Assembly: GCA_029531795.1 (NCBI GenBank)
Contig: JAPEIS010000005.1
Coordinates: 866,001 to 930,000 of the forward strand
Direction of reading: 5' to 3'
DNA from: Sclerotinia nivalis
Taxonomy: Eukaryota; Ascomycota; Leotiomycetes; Helotiales; Sclerotiniaceae
DNA length: 64,000 nucleotides
Made by a program: the position numbers and the translations under genes. Each line of letters starts with the position of its first letter. Position 1 is the stretch's first letter. Positions 1 through 11,583 of this stretch are shown here, in pieces. The notes under the pieces are model-generated. The model did not search any database, was not told the origin of the DNA, and saw nothing but the letters and a program-made list of their open reading frames with translations.

Positions 1-2011
1 ATTAAATTTGCCCATTCCAATGGTTCGTCACCGTGCAGCTGCACTATATCTAAATCATATGCCTTCTGCAGCTCCAAAACCTCTTCTAGAGGTTGATTTT
101 GAAAAACGCCGACTAACAAAGGCCGGTGACTCGAAACATTCGATGCTGCATTACTGAAGAAATCTGATGCTTGGTTACTCACTCGATCACTAACGACCGT
201 CCCAGTCGTCTGTTGAGCTTGATGAACAGCCCTAGAAATAGCAATTGCATCTTTGTACGGAACATGTCGACCTCTACCAGGGACAAGAATCATCCCGATC
301 AAATCCGCACCAGCTTTTATAGCTTCTGTTGCAGTCTCAGCATTTCTTGTTCCACAAATCTTTACAAGTAAGCTACCGCTTGCAGATTTGTTGAGGGTAC
401 TTGAACCTCCAAGTAGTTCTCGAATGAAAAGGGCTGTATCTTTGGCTCGCATGAGCGCCTCACCCACAAGAACTGCACCTACACCATTCTTCTGGTATGC
501 TTCTACATCTTTGGGACCGGAAATACCACTAAGAGCGCATACGATAGTTTCTTTTGGAACTTGGTTGAGGAGACGACTTGTAGTATCAAGATCTACTTCA
601 AAACTTGTTAAATTCCGGTTGTTCACACCAATGACTTTTGCGCCAAGGCTGACAGCTATGGTCATTTCTTCTGGTGTATTGACTTCCACTAAAGGCTCCA
701 TTCCAAGCGACACGGAATAATGATACAAGCGGGTCAAAGTTTCTTCATCTAGCATCTTGACGATGAGTAAAACCGTATCGGCACCAGCTAATCTAGCTTC
801 TAATATTTGGTATTCTTCGAAGATGAATTCTTTCCGTAAAACAGCAGGTCGATTTGGCATGCCTTCAAGAGCCTGTCGTACAGCTCGCAAGTCATCGATG
901 CTTCCCTTGAACCACTCTGGCTCTGTCAAAACGGAAATCACACTTGCACCAGCTAGAGCATATATTCTAGCTTGAGCTGGAGCACACGCAGATAAAGAGA
1001 TGACACCCTTTGAAGGAGATGCCCGTTTGATTTCGGCCATAAGTGACAACGGAAATGGTGATTTTCGGAGACGTTGAACAAATGGAACAAGAGGAGGAGC
1101 AATATCGAGCTCATAAGCGGCTTGGAGATCTAAGGGTCGTTGGGATGGAACTTCTTTCTGTGCAGAAACTGCGGCTTTGCGATGCGCGAAAATCTTATCC
1201 AGTATATTCTCTTTCTTGGTACTAGTGGAAACAGACTTGGAGACTTGCGCCGCACTTTTCGAATCCTCTCTTTGCAAACGTTCATTCTCTACCCAGGTGC
1301 CACCCCGCATCTTTAAGAAGTTCTTGAGCATGACTCGACCTTCAGCAGTCAAGATACTCTCAGGATGGAATTGTACAGCTTCTAGGACGTAATCTTTGTG
1401 TCTAACGCCCATTATTACACCCTTTTCCCCACCAACGCCGGCCTCGATCCAGGATGATACTTCCAGACATTCGGGCATAGTCGGATGTGTGCCAGCAAGG
1501 GAATGATATCGTGTAACCGGTAAGTCTTGCGGTAGACTTGCATACAATCCTTTCGAATCGTGTCGCAATGGCGATGTTTTGCCATGCAAGATTTCTCCGG
1601 CAAATATAACCTCTCCTCCATATACGTCCAATATGCACTGTCTAGGTATATGTTCAGTAATGGCTCACTCAATTATTTGCCCATTACTCACTGTCCCATG
1701 CAGACTCCAAACACAGGTATCTTGCCTGCAAAGTATTTAATAGCATCTCTACTAACACCAGAATCGGTTTTTGGATGACCTGGACCTGGACTTATCACCA
1801 ATTGAGTAGGGTTGAGGGCAATAAGCTCCTCGACGCTAAGTTCATCGTTTCGGTAGACGGTTACTGTTGCTCCTTCAAGAACAAGGTATTGGTAAACATT
1901 CCAGGAGAATGAGTCGAAGTTATCGATTAGGATCACATTTGAAGCAGATGGTAGCGGGGGAGCTGGCTCGGGCTGGTGGGGAGAATAATCGATTAAGTCT
2001 GCGGAAGGCAT
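1..2011 (-). CDS. trpC: Trifunctional tryptophan biosynthesis protein (GATase / IGPS / PRAI), 3' end outside window
   Basis: Encodes the glutamine amidotransferase subunit of anthranilate synthase fused to indole-3-glycerol-phosphate synthase and phosphoribosylanthranilate isomerase, the arrangement usual in filamentous fungi. Exon 1 is 2011-1692; a 50-nt intron (1691-1642, GTGAGT..CTAG) splits a Gln codon; exon 2 is open from 1641 to the left edge. About 654 residues are present. The GATase domain has the motif GVCMGQQC (nucleophile Cys104) and FHPES (His199, Glu201). The IGPS domain has [10 protein letters not shown] (Lys312). The PRAI domain starts at KICGTRN (about residues 533-539). Family members are about 760-770 residues, so roughly 110 PRAI residues lie outside. 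The start was chosen because the amidotransferase fold begins about 25 residues later, as in homologues. The 5' flank carries a Gcn4-type box. Function and splice site are well supported. Confidence 0.96.
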
Positions 2012-2167
2012 TCTGAAACTCCTCTCCTCTTTCTTATATTTGAACGGATGGGATGAATGAATGTTATATAGTAGATAAAAGAAGAAGCTTTGAAAATGAC
2101 AGCAGTTTTATGGAAAAAGAGAGAAGGGTGGGTTATATTGTATTTTCTTTGTGACTTTAGATGTTCA

Positions 2168-2174
2168 TGAGTCA
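2168..2174. promoter_or_regulatory. Gcn4/CPC1 (cross-pathway control) box TGAGTCA
   Basis: The perfect palindromic heptamer TGAGTCA lies 157 bp upstream of the trpC start codon, within the shared trpC/nup188 intergenic region. TGA(C/G)TCA is the known binding site of the amino-acid-starvation bZIP activator Gcn4 (CPC1/CpcA in filamentous fungi), and trpC-type genes are classic targets. The site is seen directly; occupancy is inferred. Confidence 0.7.
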
Positions 2175-2194
2175 AAGGTTCCTCTTTTTCTTTT

Positions 2195-2240
2195 TGGATG
2201 TGGATGTGGATGTGAATGTGGATATGGATATGGATATGGA
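2195..2240. repeat. GGATGT/GGATAT hexanucleotide microsatellite
   Basis: About seven imperfect tandem hexamers (GGATGT changing to GGATAT) lie between trpC and nup188. They are seen directly. This is a length-variable tract in a divergent promoter region. Confidence 0.85.
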
Positions 2241-2605
2241 TTTGATGATGGGTGGGGAGAATTACATACAGTTAGGTAGGTAGGTAGAATAATAAATGAA
2301 CATTTTGATGCTCTGCTCTATCTCTCCGTAATCTCTAGGGTGATGAACCCTGTAAAAATAAAAAAAAGCTTCACCCGAAAGGCTGAAATCGCCAAATCCG
2401 CAATCTAGTGAATGAAGAAAGTTGATCGCGACAAGGCGCGTCAACCAAAACTTTAACTAAACGGTTTCATCAGTTTATCGATTGTTTATTTTGGATCTCT
2501 CACGAAAGAAAATACTAGGTAAATCAATTGAGGCTCAATTTTCTCATGCTTTATGCTTCGAACAGCACTTTACCACAAATCTTGGCTCATTGAGCTTGGG
2601 TAGAT

Positions 2606-5600
2606 ATGGTACCAATTGCAGAGGCTAGCTATTTTCCTGATCTGGGTAAATGTTTGAAAGGAGAAGAAATATTGATGTAAGTGAAGCTTCATGAAATTGA
2701 GCTCCATTTACATCCTACTAATATGTTTATAGCTCTTGGGAGACGGCCTTCTTTGCTCTTTTGAATCTTCAAGAAAGCGGAGCCCGATCTACACTTGAGA
2801 AGTTCTTCAAAGAGTCCAGAGTATTATCTTTACTTTCCAATCCTGTCGATGTCTTTCCAGAGCCCACCACCAAGACTAAATCCGAATTCCAATCCAAACT
2901 TAGTCCAATCAACGCCGACCATTCCTCCGCAGAGTATGACGTTAAGAAGGTATCCGAAGATGCACTATGGTTGAGTGGGACAGCTAAAATCGACGAGGTT
3001 TCCGCTCTACGAATAGTCGTTCAAGAACATCAATCGCGGGCATATGCGCAACTTTTGGGAAAACTTTCTGAGGAGGAGTTGATCAGTCTCCAAGATGCCT
3101 TTGGCAACAAAAGATCCACAAATCTACTCTCCGCTGGATCACTCATTGGCACACAAGCGGAGGTTGCGCCGACAGAAGAAGAAAGCCAGGGAAACCGACG
3201 TGTGCGCATGCTGAGCATTTATCTATCAGAAAGACGCTTTTTTTGGAAATGTCTCACGTTGATAATTCAACGACCCAGACTTTCACCCACACCGAGTTCC
3301 TCACCAGGCGATTGGTACGAGGGTCTGCATATAGAAGTGTTAGGCAGGTGGAAGAGCTTGGGTGCCTCTCCGCATCGTATGGTGGAACTGGTTCAAACTA
3401 TCGATGCGGGACTTACAAGATTGTTCGACGAGAGTGGTAGTAAATGGTCCTTGGAGGGTGATGGACGTGATGAGCTCGAGATTGAATGGGGAAGCAATCA
3501 GATCATTGAGGCAACGCATATGATGGAGACAATATTCTATTATATATTTTCCTCTGATACTGCGCTTGAAATTTCCCACTCAGATCTGGTACTTGAATGG
3601 TTTACCTTCGTTAGCAAGTTCAAGTTTCTGGACGAGGTGGGGATGGTACGTTTATTACTCATCTTTCTTATATGCTACTTACTGACTAAACATTACAGCT
3701 TCATCCAACTCTTCAGGCTGTTGCTTTGCCCTTGCAGACTATCACCGCCATTATAACCGCCGCCATACTTAATGTCGATAGTTGTTTGATATTCCTGGAG
3801 AAACCTACTAAAGATTTAGCTCCTGCTGATTTGGCTGAGGGTCCAGATAAACCATGGTTGTTGAACCAAACTGTAATTGTTAAACTACATCAAATACTCA
3901 CAGATGCAGCCTCCGCGAGTTATATGACAGCTGGCCCGGCAGTCCTTGCATGGAGCGTTATTTTAAAACACATCAAAGTCCGTGTCGCTGTTCGAGAGAT
4001 ACTCCAGCGTCGACGACATGAGGGCCTCGGTGATGACGATGAAGATATTGATGAACCATTGCCACTCGGAACAGAACCTATCCTTGCCCCAGATGCTTAT
4101 GAAGAGGTGCTGAAACAAATCAAAATCACGGATGAGCTCGTTGATTATCTAGCTTTAAGCGCTGTCAACGAGAGTCGCGTGTTCGAAGTTCTAGCAAACA
4201 TTTCACGGACGCTTGGCGATACCTACGAGGCACCTTTCATGCCACAACTTGGTTCAAGCTTGAGAATCGCGATACTAGAGCTCATGAAGGCAAGTGCGCC
4301 TGATATTGGTTACAATGGCCCAACACTACAAACGATTCTTTCTGTTGTAGATGGAGGACAGCAGTACTGGGATTTCGTTGACCTACGAAATGTTGAAAGC
4401 GAGTTTGAGCCTGTAACCTATTTCGTCACAGACGTTGGCTTGGTCCGCGAGTTCTGGCAAAATGCTAGTATGCGCTATCCTTGGGAAGCTTTTCCTTTTC
4501 AAAACCTCGTTCACTCTCTGGCTTATTTGCACGTTGTTGGCGGAGGTACTCGTGAGTCAATATTCTCATTGCTAGACTCTCGATTAACCTTTACATACCC
4601 ATTACCATTTCAGTTCGTAGATTATGAGACGATCCAGGAGGAAGATAACAACAATTCCGTTCAACTGACCAGCGATCTTCCAATGTTTGAGCCCCGAGGG
4701 CGTGGGAACAATAGAAGGCTTCTGATAGGAAATGGAAACCAAGAACAGGCACTAGTATTGGCAGCAGCCAATGGGGGCCTACGAATTCCAGCGGGAACAG
4801 CTGGTGTTATGATAGTTGAGAGCGATCCAAAAGTGGTTTACCTGACCCACACTTATCGTGGTATGAGGTATTTTGGAAAACTGTTAGAAACATATTTGGT
4901 AGCGGGAGAAGAATATGACGCTATTACCGGTATGGAAGCGGGCGCTGAGACTGTTGCTGACATTATTGGAACATTTGCGACGGGGCTTCTCGCCTTATCC
5001 AGGTCGGGAAAAGAGTCACACGAGATCCAAAATGATGCTACGGAATTCTTCCAGACTGCTAGTTCGGCATTGAATCGGAACAGAGATATTACTCTTGTAA
5101 TATCTGCTATCTTCGAGCAAGAGTTGCAGAGGCAATCGAGCGAATCTAGTTCTGATGCATCCCTCGATATTTTGATCAGTTGCGTACAATATCTGCATGC
5201 CTTGCTCCTGTTTTCGCCTGGAAGAGTCTGGCCTCTTATTGGTCGTAGTGGTCTTCTATCCAACGATCGTGGTGATGGTGGTAAACTTTCTGGTATCGTC
5301 GGAAGAATCGAAGTTATATCGGGGAGATACACATTCCTCGTATCATGCACTCGACTCTTTGAGGCGCTGGTCAATGATTTCGCAGTAAATGCTATCGCGA
5401 GAAACCGCAAAGCAACCACGGCTTCAGCTCGATTTAGCGAGGTCCAGGAACATAATGTTCGAGTTGCCGATAAAGTCCTCTCTGAGGTTCTTCTTTACTT
5501 TACTCGATACCTGACGGAGGTACTGGAAAGTTCATACACTTGGCAGTTTGATTTACCAGGCGATCAACTCCAGCTCACATGGACCATAATGTCTTCCTTT

Positions 5601-8374
5601 GATAAAATGCTTACGTATGCCTTTGGGATCCAAGGTGATCCAGAAGAACAGCCACAGTCGGACTCTCGTCCAGAGTCAGACATCGGCAGGGATCCCAAAG
5701 AACATCGGGATCCCCCTGTTCCAATTATGGGAGCTTTAATGCCAGCTGCCATGCATATCGTTGATAGCTTTTTATCCAAGTCCTCTGGCCCTATGAGGTT
5801 TGGACCAATTCTCCGGACCTTGTTCTATGGCTTCAATAACCGTCCCACTACGCTGTATGCAAATCGATCACGATTAGTGACTGAGGGCGTCAAGTCAGCA
5901 CTTCGATTTTCCAGAAAACTTCTTCGAATTAGTGCATTATTAGAAAAGCCATCACACTTGGAGACACAGCTATTCACCGCTGCACCTCTCATCGCAAGAC
6001 TTTATGCCGTCAATGATAGCTATCGCACACCCGTCATAAAGTTGTTCGAAGCGATGATAGTCAGCGCTTCGAGTAGCACCTCGGAGCCTCCTTCACTTCT
6101 AGGTTACCTTGGTGCGAAGACTTCGAAGAATTTCCTTAATGTCGTGTCGGACCTGGATACACCTTTAACTCGAGATGAAAATGTTGGATCGATATGGCAT
6201 TTCCTGTCAATGATAATGAGCAGTCGGCAACAGTGGTTTGCAAATTATGTTCTCACAGGTAAGACACCAAGAGATGCGTTAAAGAAGAAGAAACCAGACG
6301 TTACCATATCTTCATCACCAAAACCTCTACTTCTCACAGCCCTTGACAATCTCTCACAAATTGGAGATATTCCGGATTCAAAGGCTTTGATGATGTTAGA
6401 ATTTGTCTCTTTGGCACAAAATTTTTGGCCTTGGACTATGTACGAGCTGGAAAATAGCACAGGCTTCATTAATTATCTCTCCAACTACATCAAGACCTTA
6501 AAACCGATTCAAGTTTCGTCTAGAAGCGAGCCAGCAATTAAGGCTTGCTATCGTACTCGAATTGCGGCATACATTGCAGAAATTCTTGCTATGCACCTCT
6601 TTCATTCTAGACAAACTGGCAAACCTTCAATTGCCAAAGATCTTATGCCAAACCTAGACTATTATTACGAAAATGCAGGAGGCCTTCCGACCTACAACGC
6701 ATCTCTCCATGGCAATCTCAAGCAAAATTTCGATTCCAAGTATGCTAGATCTAGTCTTCAGAGTTTCAAGAAAACGGGTCTAGAGGATCGCAAATTTGGG
6801 GAGAACTACTTTTACGATCTGCAACTACTTGACCAAATGCTCCATTCCGACGTAGCTTGGACAGGGCGCAGAAATGACGGGTATAAGTTCGAACTCGCGA
6901 GTGCTAACATCAATTTGTCTTTGGTTGATGCTCAGGTGGTAAGTAAGCTAATCTTAAATTCCCAGCTTCAATCTAACAACTTTAGGCTCTTTTAAACGCC
7001 TGGAAAATTCTTGCTGTTGAGCTAAGTAGCAACATAACCAAGGATTCTGACCACCAAGAGACCCTTGTCGATGCTGCTCTCAAGTGCCTTGCCTCAAATG
7101 CACAGAGCCCACAAGCAGAAAAATTATATTCACGGTTACTCCGAACACGGGCAGACTTCGCCCTTGTTGCCTGCCAGCGATTGATAGAAGCAAACCCAAA
7201 AAGCTCTAAAATGAAGGGCCTTCTAAAGATAATCTGGGAGACAATCCGGAGTTTGGATAAAAGCTTTGAGCTTGCAATTGCAACAGGAGATGGGCCGTAT
7301 TATAGACTACTTCTCAAAATCTTATTCTTGGCTCTGCGAGCACATGCCGAAGATAATAATCTGGGGGGTAATGACCTCAGAGCATCCACACGAAAACAAC
7401 AAGTGGAATCGGAATCACCAGCAGACATTTATATGATCGTCGATATTGTAGAGCGTGTAGTTGCCGGGGGCCTGCTTGACCTGGCTCATATCATTCATGA
7501 GAACTATGAAGAGTCATCCCCAGAAGACATCGCGCTCGTTACAGGCATTCTGCAAGCCAGTCTTCGGATACCGGGCATCGAATTTCACCACGCACAAATC
7601 GTAACTCTCATGGCAAATTGCAACACCCCTCGTATAGCTACTACACTATTCTCTTGGTCTGACCAAATCGCAATAAATGGCGATCCTATCTATGGTGAGC
7701 TGAGCATCCTCTTCCTCTTAGAACTCTCAAGTATGCCCACCATGGCCGAACAGCTCGCCGTTGATGGCGTCCTTGGCCAGGTCAGCTCCGCAAGCATAAC
7801 CACTTATCTCCGTCGTGGCAATGTTTCTCCATTCGCTGATGGTGCCGGTATCCAACGCTGTTACAACATTTGGGTCCGCGGTATTCTTCCTTTAATTCTG
7901 AATCTTCTCCATTCAGTCGGCGCATCCATCGCTACAGAAGTCTCTCTCTTCATGAACCAATTTCCCCACCTCCTTGCTCAATCCGCAGCGGCTTTCGACG
8001 CACCTGAGTCCTCACGGACGACTTCGATATCGCAACCAAGACACATTTGTTTATCAATGGCCTCGGAAGTTCACTCGATAGCTCTTATTGTCTATATTCT
8101 CAATGGGTTTAGAGAACAGTTGCTAGGAATCCAAGTTGTGCCGGAGGTAGATTGGGATCTTGGCGCAGTAGCAGAGAATGTAGAATTTTGGCTGGGGAGT
8201 CGAGCAGTATTGAGAGAGAGGATTGTCCCCATGGGTGATAAGGAATTGGAGTGGAGGGGGAAGAAGATAGAGTCTGGAAAGGCGGGAGCCTTGGGCTGCT
8301 TGGATCGGCTAGAGGAGAAAGTGGTTATTGAGATGATGGGGATTAGAGATGTGATTACTGGGGGCGATCCCTGA
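2606..8374 (+). CDS. nup188: Nucleoporin Nup188
   Basis: Large alpha-solenoid scaffold nucleoporin of the inner ring of the nuclear pore. Four exons: 2606-2676, 2733-3645, 3699-6938 and 6986-8374; introns of 56, 53 and 47 nt have GT..AG ends and consistent phases. The spliced product is 1870 residues, the usual size for filamentous-fungal Nup188 (about 1850). Recognition rests on collinear similarity to fungal Nup188: N-terminal ILISWETAFFALL, then EDALWLSG..ALRIVVQEHQSRA, a middle segment around PAGTAGVMIVESDPKVVY that fits the SH3-like insertion, PSLLGYLG, YNASLHGN, and near the C-terminus DPIYGELSILFLLELS and ERIVPMGDKELEWRG. The start at 2606 is the first ATG after an in-frame TGA at 2591. 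A 60-nt stretch at 4552-4613 resembles an intron, but removing it breaks the frame. Confidence 0.95.
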
Positions 8375-8785
8375 GTGGAAAAGGAAGGACGGAATGGGTG
8401 TAAATGATGGATGAGTTGTGGCGTTGGTTCTGCTTTGGGGGAGATAAACTGAATACTAGAACATGCGCAATTAATTTTTTGTATCAATGGCAAGAAGGAT
8501 CAGGATACGAAGCCTCGAGTCCGAAAGCTTTTTGCATGGAAAAATGATCTTCGTTAAAAGTTCAGGGGAACATTTCCTTCTAATTTAAGGAGAATTCGGA
8601 GTCTTTTCCATCATGTAGTATCCACACATATCTTTCCCCTAGAAGATGTTTTTTTCATCATTTTCCATTCTCGTCATCCGTAATGCAGCATTCATTTTCA
8701 TATCAATCCTTTCCTCTGGCATCGACATCGAAATATCCTCAAATATTTATCTTACAACCCCATTTTGCACCCCACCTTCCACTAT
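8375..8785. other. Convergent 3' intergenic region nup188 / tim9
   Basis: These 411 bp lie between the stop codons of two convergent genes and should hold both 3' UTRs and polyadenylation sites. I see no other coding or structural feature. Confidence 0.5.
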
Positions 8786-9651
8786 TCACCTCGATCCAGG
8801 AGGAGGTTGACTCATCATCTGTGCCTGTTGTTCCTGGAATCTCTGACCAATTCTCTCACTTCCCGCCATAAACTTCTGTACACATCGAGAGACGCAACCG
8901 GTTTCACGCGCGATGAGGGACTTGGTGGTGAAATCGTCGACGCAGGCATCGAAGCAGTGGGTAACGAGGTTGGAGAACATCTGTGTGGTGGAAAAGAGTT
9001 GTTAGTTGGTCTTTGAGTTGGAAAAGTCGAAGCAAGATCATGGGAAAGAAGTGAAGAATTATAGCAGGTGCGGGGACTGCTTGATATCATGGACAGTTTG
9101 AGAGTATAGTGTCTGGAAACCCCCAGAACATGCCATGCAGCCTTGTTTGTAACAACGTAGGTTCCTGAACACCATATGATTTGCACAAAATTTGGAAGCT
9201 CAATGAGAGCTGCAATGATTGGTCCAGTGGGCAAGTGAATTAAAATTAAAGATGACCGATTGGGCGGCGCCACCAGGCTGCCAGGAACAACGAAAAATGT
9301 TTGGTGGAAAATGGTCAAATATACCGGCCAACCAAACTATGTAGAATTTTGGATTTCCTCCGCGGACTCATGAAGTGCGGCGCGGGGTGTAATGGCCCGT
9401 CTTCCCATTGTCTCTGGTACATTTTCCAGCTTGGAAGATTTGGAAGATTTTACAGTTGACCGTGGGAAATGACAATACATAGAATATCGACTTACGCCCA
9501 TAAATTCTTTCATTTGCTTCCTTTCCATGCGGCTTTGGAATTCTCTTTGCTCGGCGGGGGTAAGTCTGTTTGGTTATAGTTAGTAAATCCCAGTTGAAAT
9601 CCTTATGATAGCTAGATAGCTAGAAAGTAGCTAGGTAACTAACCCTTCCAT
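8786..9651 (-). CDS. tim9: Mitochondrial intermembrane-space chaperone Tim9
   Basis: Small Tim protein that, with Tim10, escorts hydrophobic precursors across the mitochondrial intermembrane space to the TIM22 complex. Three exons: 9651-9644 (8 nt), 9565-9496 and 8980-8786. Introns are 78 nt (GTTAGT..CAG) and 515 nt (GTAAGT..CAG). The product is 90 residues, as expected for Tim9 (about 87-90). The twin CX3C signature is Cys35-FDA-Cys39 and Cys55-VSR-Cys59, with 15 residues between pairs. [13 protein letters not shown] before it and [13 protein letters not shown] after it are diagnostic for Tim9 rather than Tim8, Tim10 or Tim13. The micro-exon gives MEG, matching the short N-terminus of homologues. 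The 515-nt intron is unusually long for this window but both boundaries keep the family alignment. Confidence 0.93.
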
Positions 9652-11583
9652 GATGATGGTTTTAAATATTTGTGAGAGGTATTGATAGAAAGACTTGTCA
9701 AGGCTGATGAGGCTGATAAACTCTTCTATGTGTTCCTGGATGGAAAGCTATCCAAATTGAATTTTACCAAGGTAAATAAATGACCAGAGCTTATTTTATT
9801 GGTCCGTTTAAATGTCGGGATCCTGATAACTTTTATCCGATATAGATTGTGGCCCCTGCACAAAATTTTCCTTATTCCATTGATTTCATTCTTCATGCTT
9901 CGTACTCTGTATCCGTACAGACAGAACAGTAAAGGAAAGGAAAGGAAAAAAAAAAATTAAACAAAATAACATCATGTATTTTCAATTGCCTAACGATAAC
10001 GGAGAACCACCCTTACTTTCTTTCGCAAAGTCCTCTTCCCTCTCTCTGTAACTTGAAGATCATCTTCTGGAGAAACCTAGAAAAGGTTCACTATCCTATA
10101 CCTGAACAAAACACCAGAACATTGCGCATTACATTCCAAATTGGTGCATGAGAGTACAATGCGAAAGGACCAAGCAATTGAACACCCATGGGGGCACTGT
10201 CTGTAGGTAGCCTACGATTTTGTTTCTCTTCAATGACTAGCTAGTTGACTTCCAACTCTGCCCCGCCTGAAACTGCGGAACTCACAAGTTATCAATATCG
10301 GAACTCCTATATGTCGCCTATATTAAGGGATTCATCCTATTTTTACCAATCACTTGTTTTCGTTGCCCTGGATATGACTTGAAGTAATATTAATCATGTT
10401 TTGCCAGCTCATGTATTGACATCTTTCATAGGTATCTAGAAAATGATCAAATATTTCATCTAATTATAGATGCACTAGCCATGAGTCCATGACCACCCCC
10501 CTTCAATGAGACCTGGAGACCATGGAGACCTCATGGAGACCATCAGCCAAAAAGTCCAGATCTTGTTCGGTACCTAACCTTCTCTAAACAGGGTGAATAA
10601 TTGGTAGATCAATTAGCACTTATTTTTTAAAGAAGTATTGATTGCTTTTATAAGGTATTCATTGATATTTAATATGATTCTAAATTCTAAGAATATCTAT
10701 ATTGAAATAAAACTTGGAAGTAACCTCATAAGAAGATGATTCCCATTGTCAAAACATACCTTACTTTAGTATCTTTGACTCGTACATGAACTTGAACTTA
10801 TACTTATGACTGATTCCCTTGTTATAAATCTCAAACTTGCCACAATAGTAGACTTGAATAAACAAAATAAACAAAACCTTGAAGCCTGACGTTCTCTCTT
10901 GAAATATTGTCCTCTCTCTCTCTCATTTTCATGGTCAGCAGGGCAAATTTAAGTGAAAGCTTGCAACACCACTATAGACACACACTACTGTACAGTCAGT
11001 GTACATTAAAATGTGCTGCACTTTTAGCGTCATTCGTTAAGTTTCTACTGTCCGAACTCTTTCACCCCAAATCGACAACCACCTTACCTTTCCTTGACAT
11101 TTTCAACAATTACCAGCAACTTTACGGAAATATTGTCCCACAAGATTTGGTTGTTTTGCTAATAACTTGACCCTCCCATTTCAATTTTAACTCCTATTGC
11201 TTTCGCAGAACTCGAAACCCTTCAATATCAACTGTACTTGCTCAAGACCCGGTCGTGTCGCAAGTGGGAATAAGCCCCTCCAGGAACACATCCCCCACAG
11301 ACAATCATTGTACCCACATGAACAATATCTACCATTGCTGTCGCATGCATCCTCATCCTGGACTGCGACTGATCGGAACCTCATTAGAAGATTCTCTATA
11401 TCTCTTGGCACATTCGAATCAACAATATACATAGTTCCACTTAGTGCGAAAAGTGAACTCTGCTGGCTGTGTCTTTTCTCGGAATAGTTGGACCTCTCGG
11501 TCTTTTGCCACATCCATTTTCACTGGAGGTATCCATTCATATATCATCTGGACGATTAGCAGACCTAATCGAACAGCTCCAGT
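9652..11583. other. Intergenic region upstream of tim9 and RhoGAP genes
   Basis: This 1.9-kb region between the divergent tim9 and RhoGAP genes presumably holds both promoters and 5' leaders. It contains a GGAGACC-rich imperfect repeat at 10508-10543 and pyrimidine-rich stretches near 10905-10925 and 11600. The ORFs here (for example 10907-11170 and 11187-11513) have no recognisable domain or family resemblance and are not called. Confidence 0.5.

Larger units (their letters stand above)
2012..2605. other. Divergent intergenic region trpC / nup188
   Basis: These 594 bp separate the start codons of trpC (minus) and nup188 (plus), so they must hold both promoters. They contain the Gcn4 box at 2168-2174, a hexanucleotide-like tract at 2195-2240 and a short TAGG tract at 2273-2287. 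A 60-codon minus-strand ORF starting at 2175 would overlap the trpC start in another frame if transcription begins upstream of it; I see no evidence that it does. Confidence 0.6.

Noticed and set aside
1993..2175. 60-codon upstream ORF overlapping the trpC start
   Set aside because: Transcription start is unknown and the peptide has no conserved feature; likely promoter DNA.
4552..4613. Intron-like segment in nup188 (GTGAGT..TTTCAG with branch-like sequence)
   Set aside because: Its length of 62 nt is not a multiple of 3 and splicing gives an early stop; the unspliced frame is open and continues the protein.
4853..5419. 188-codon minus-strand ORF
   Set aside because: It is antisense to nup188 coding sequence with no family resemblance; a shadow frame.
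8815..9318. 167-codon minus-strand ORF within the tim9 intron
   Set aside because: It overlaps tim9 exon 3 in another frame and resembles no known protein; explained by the long intron plus a shadow.
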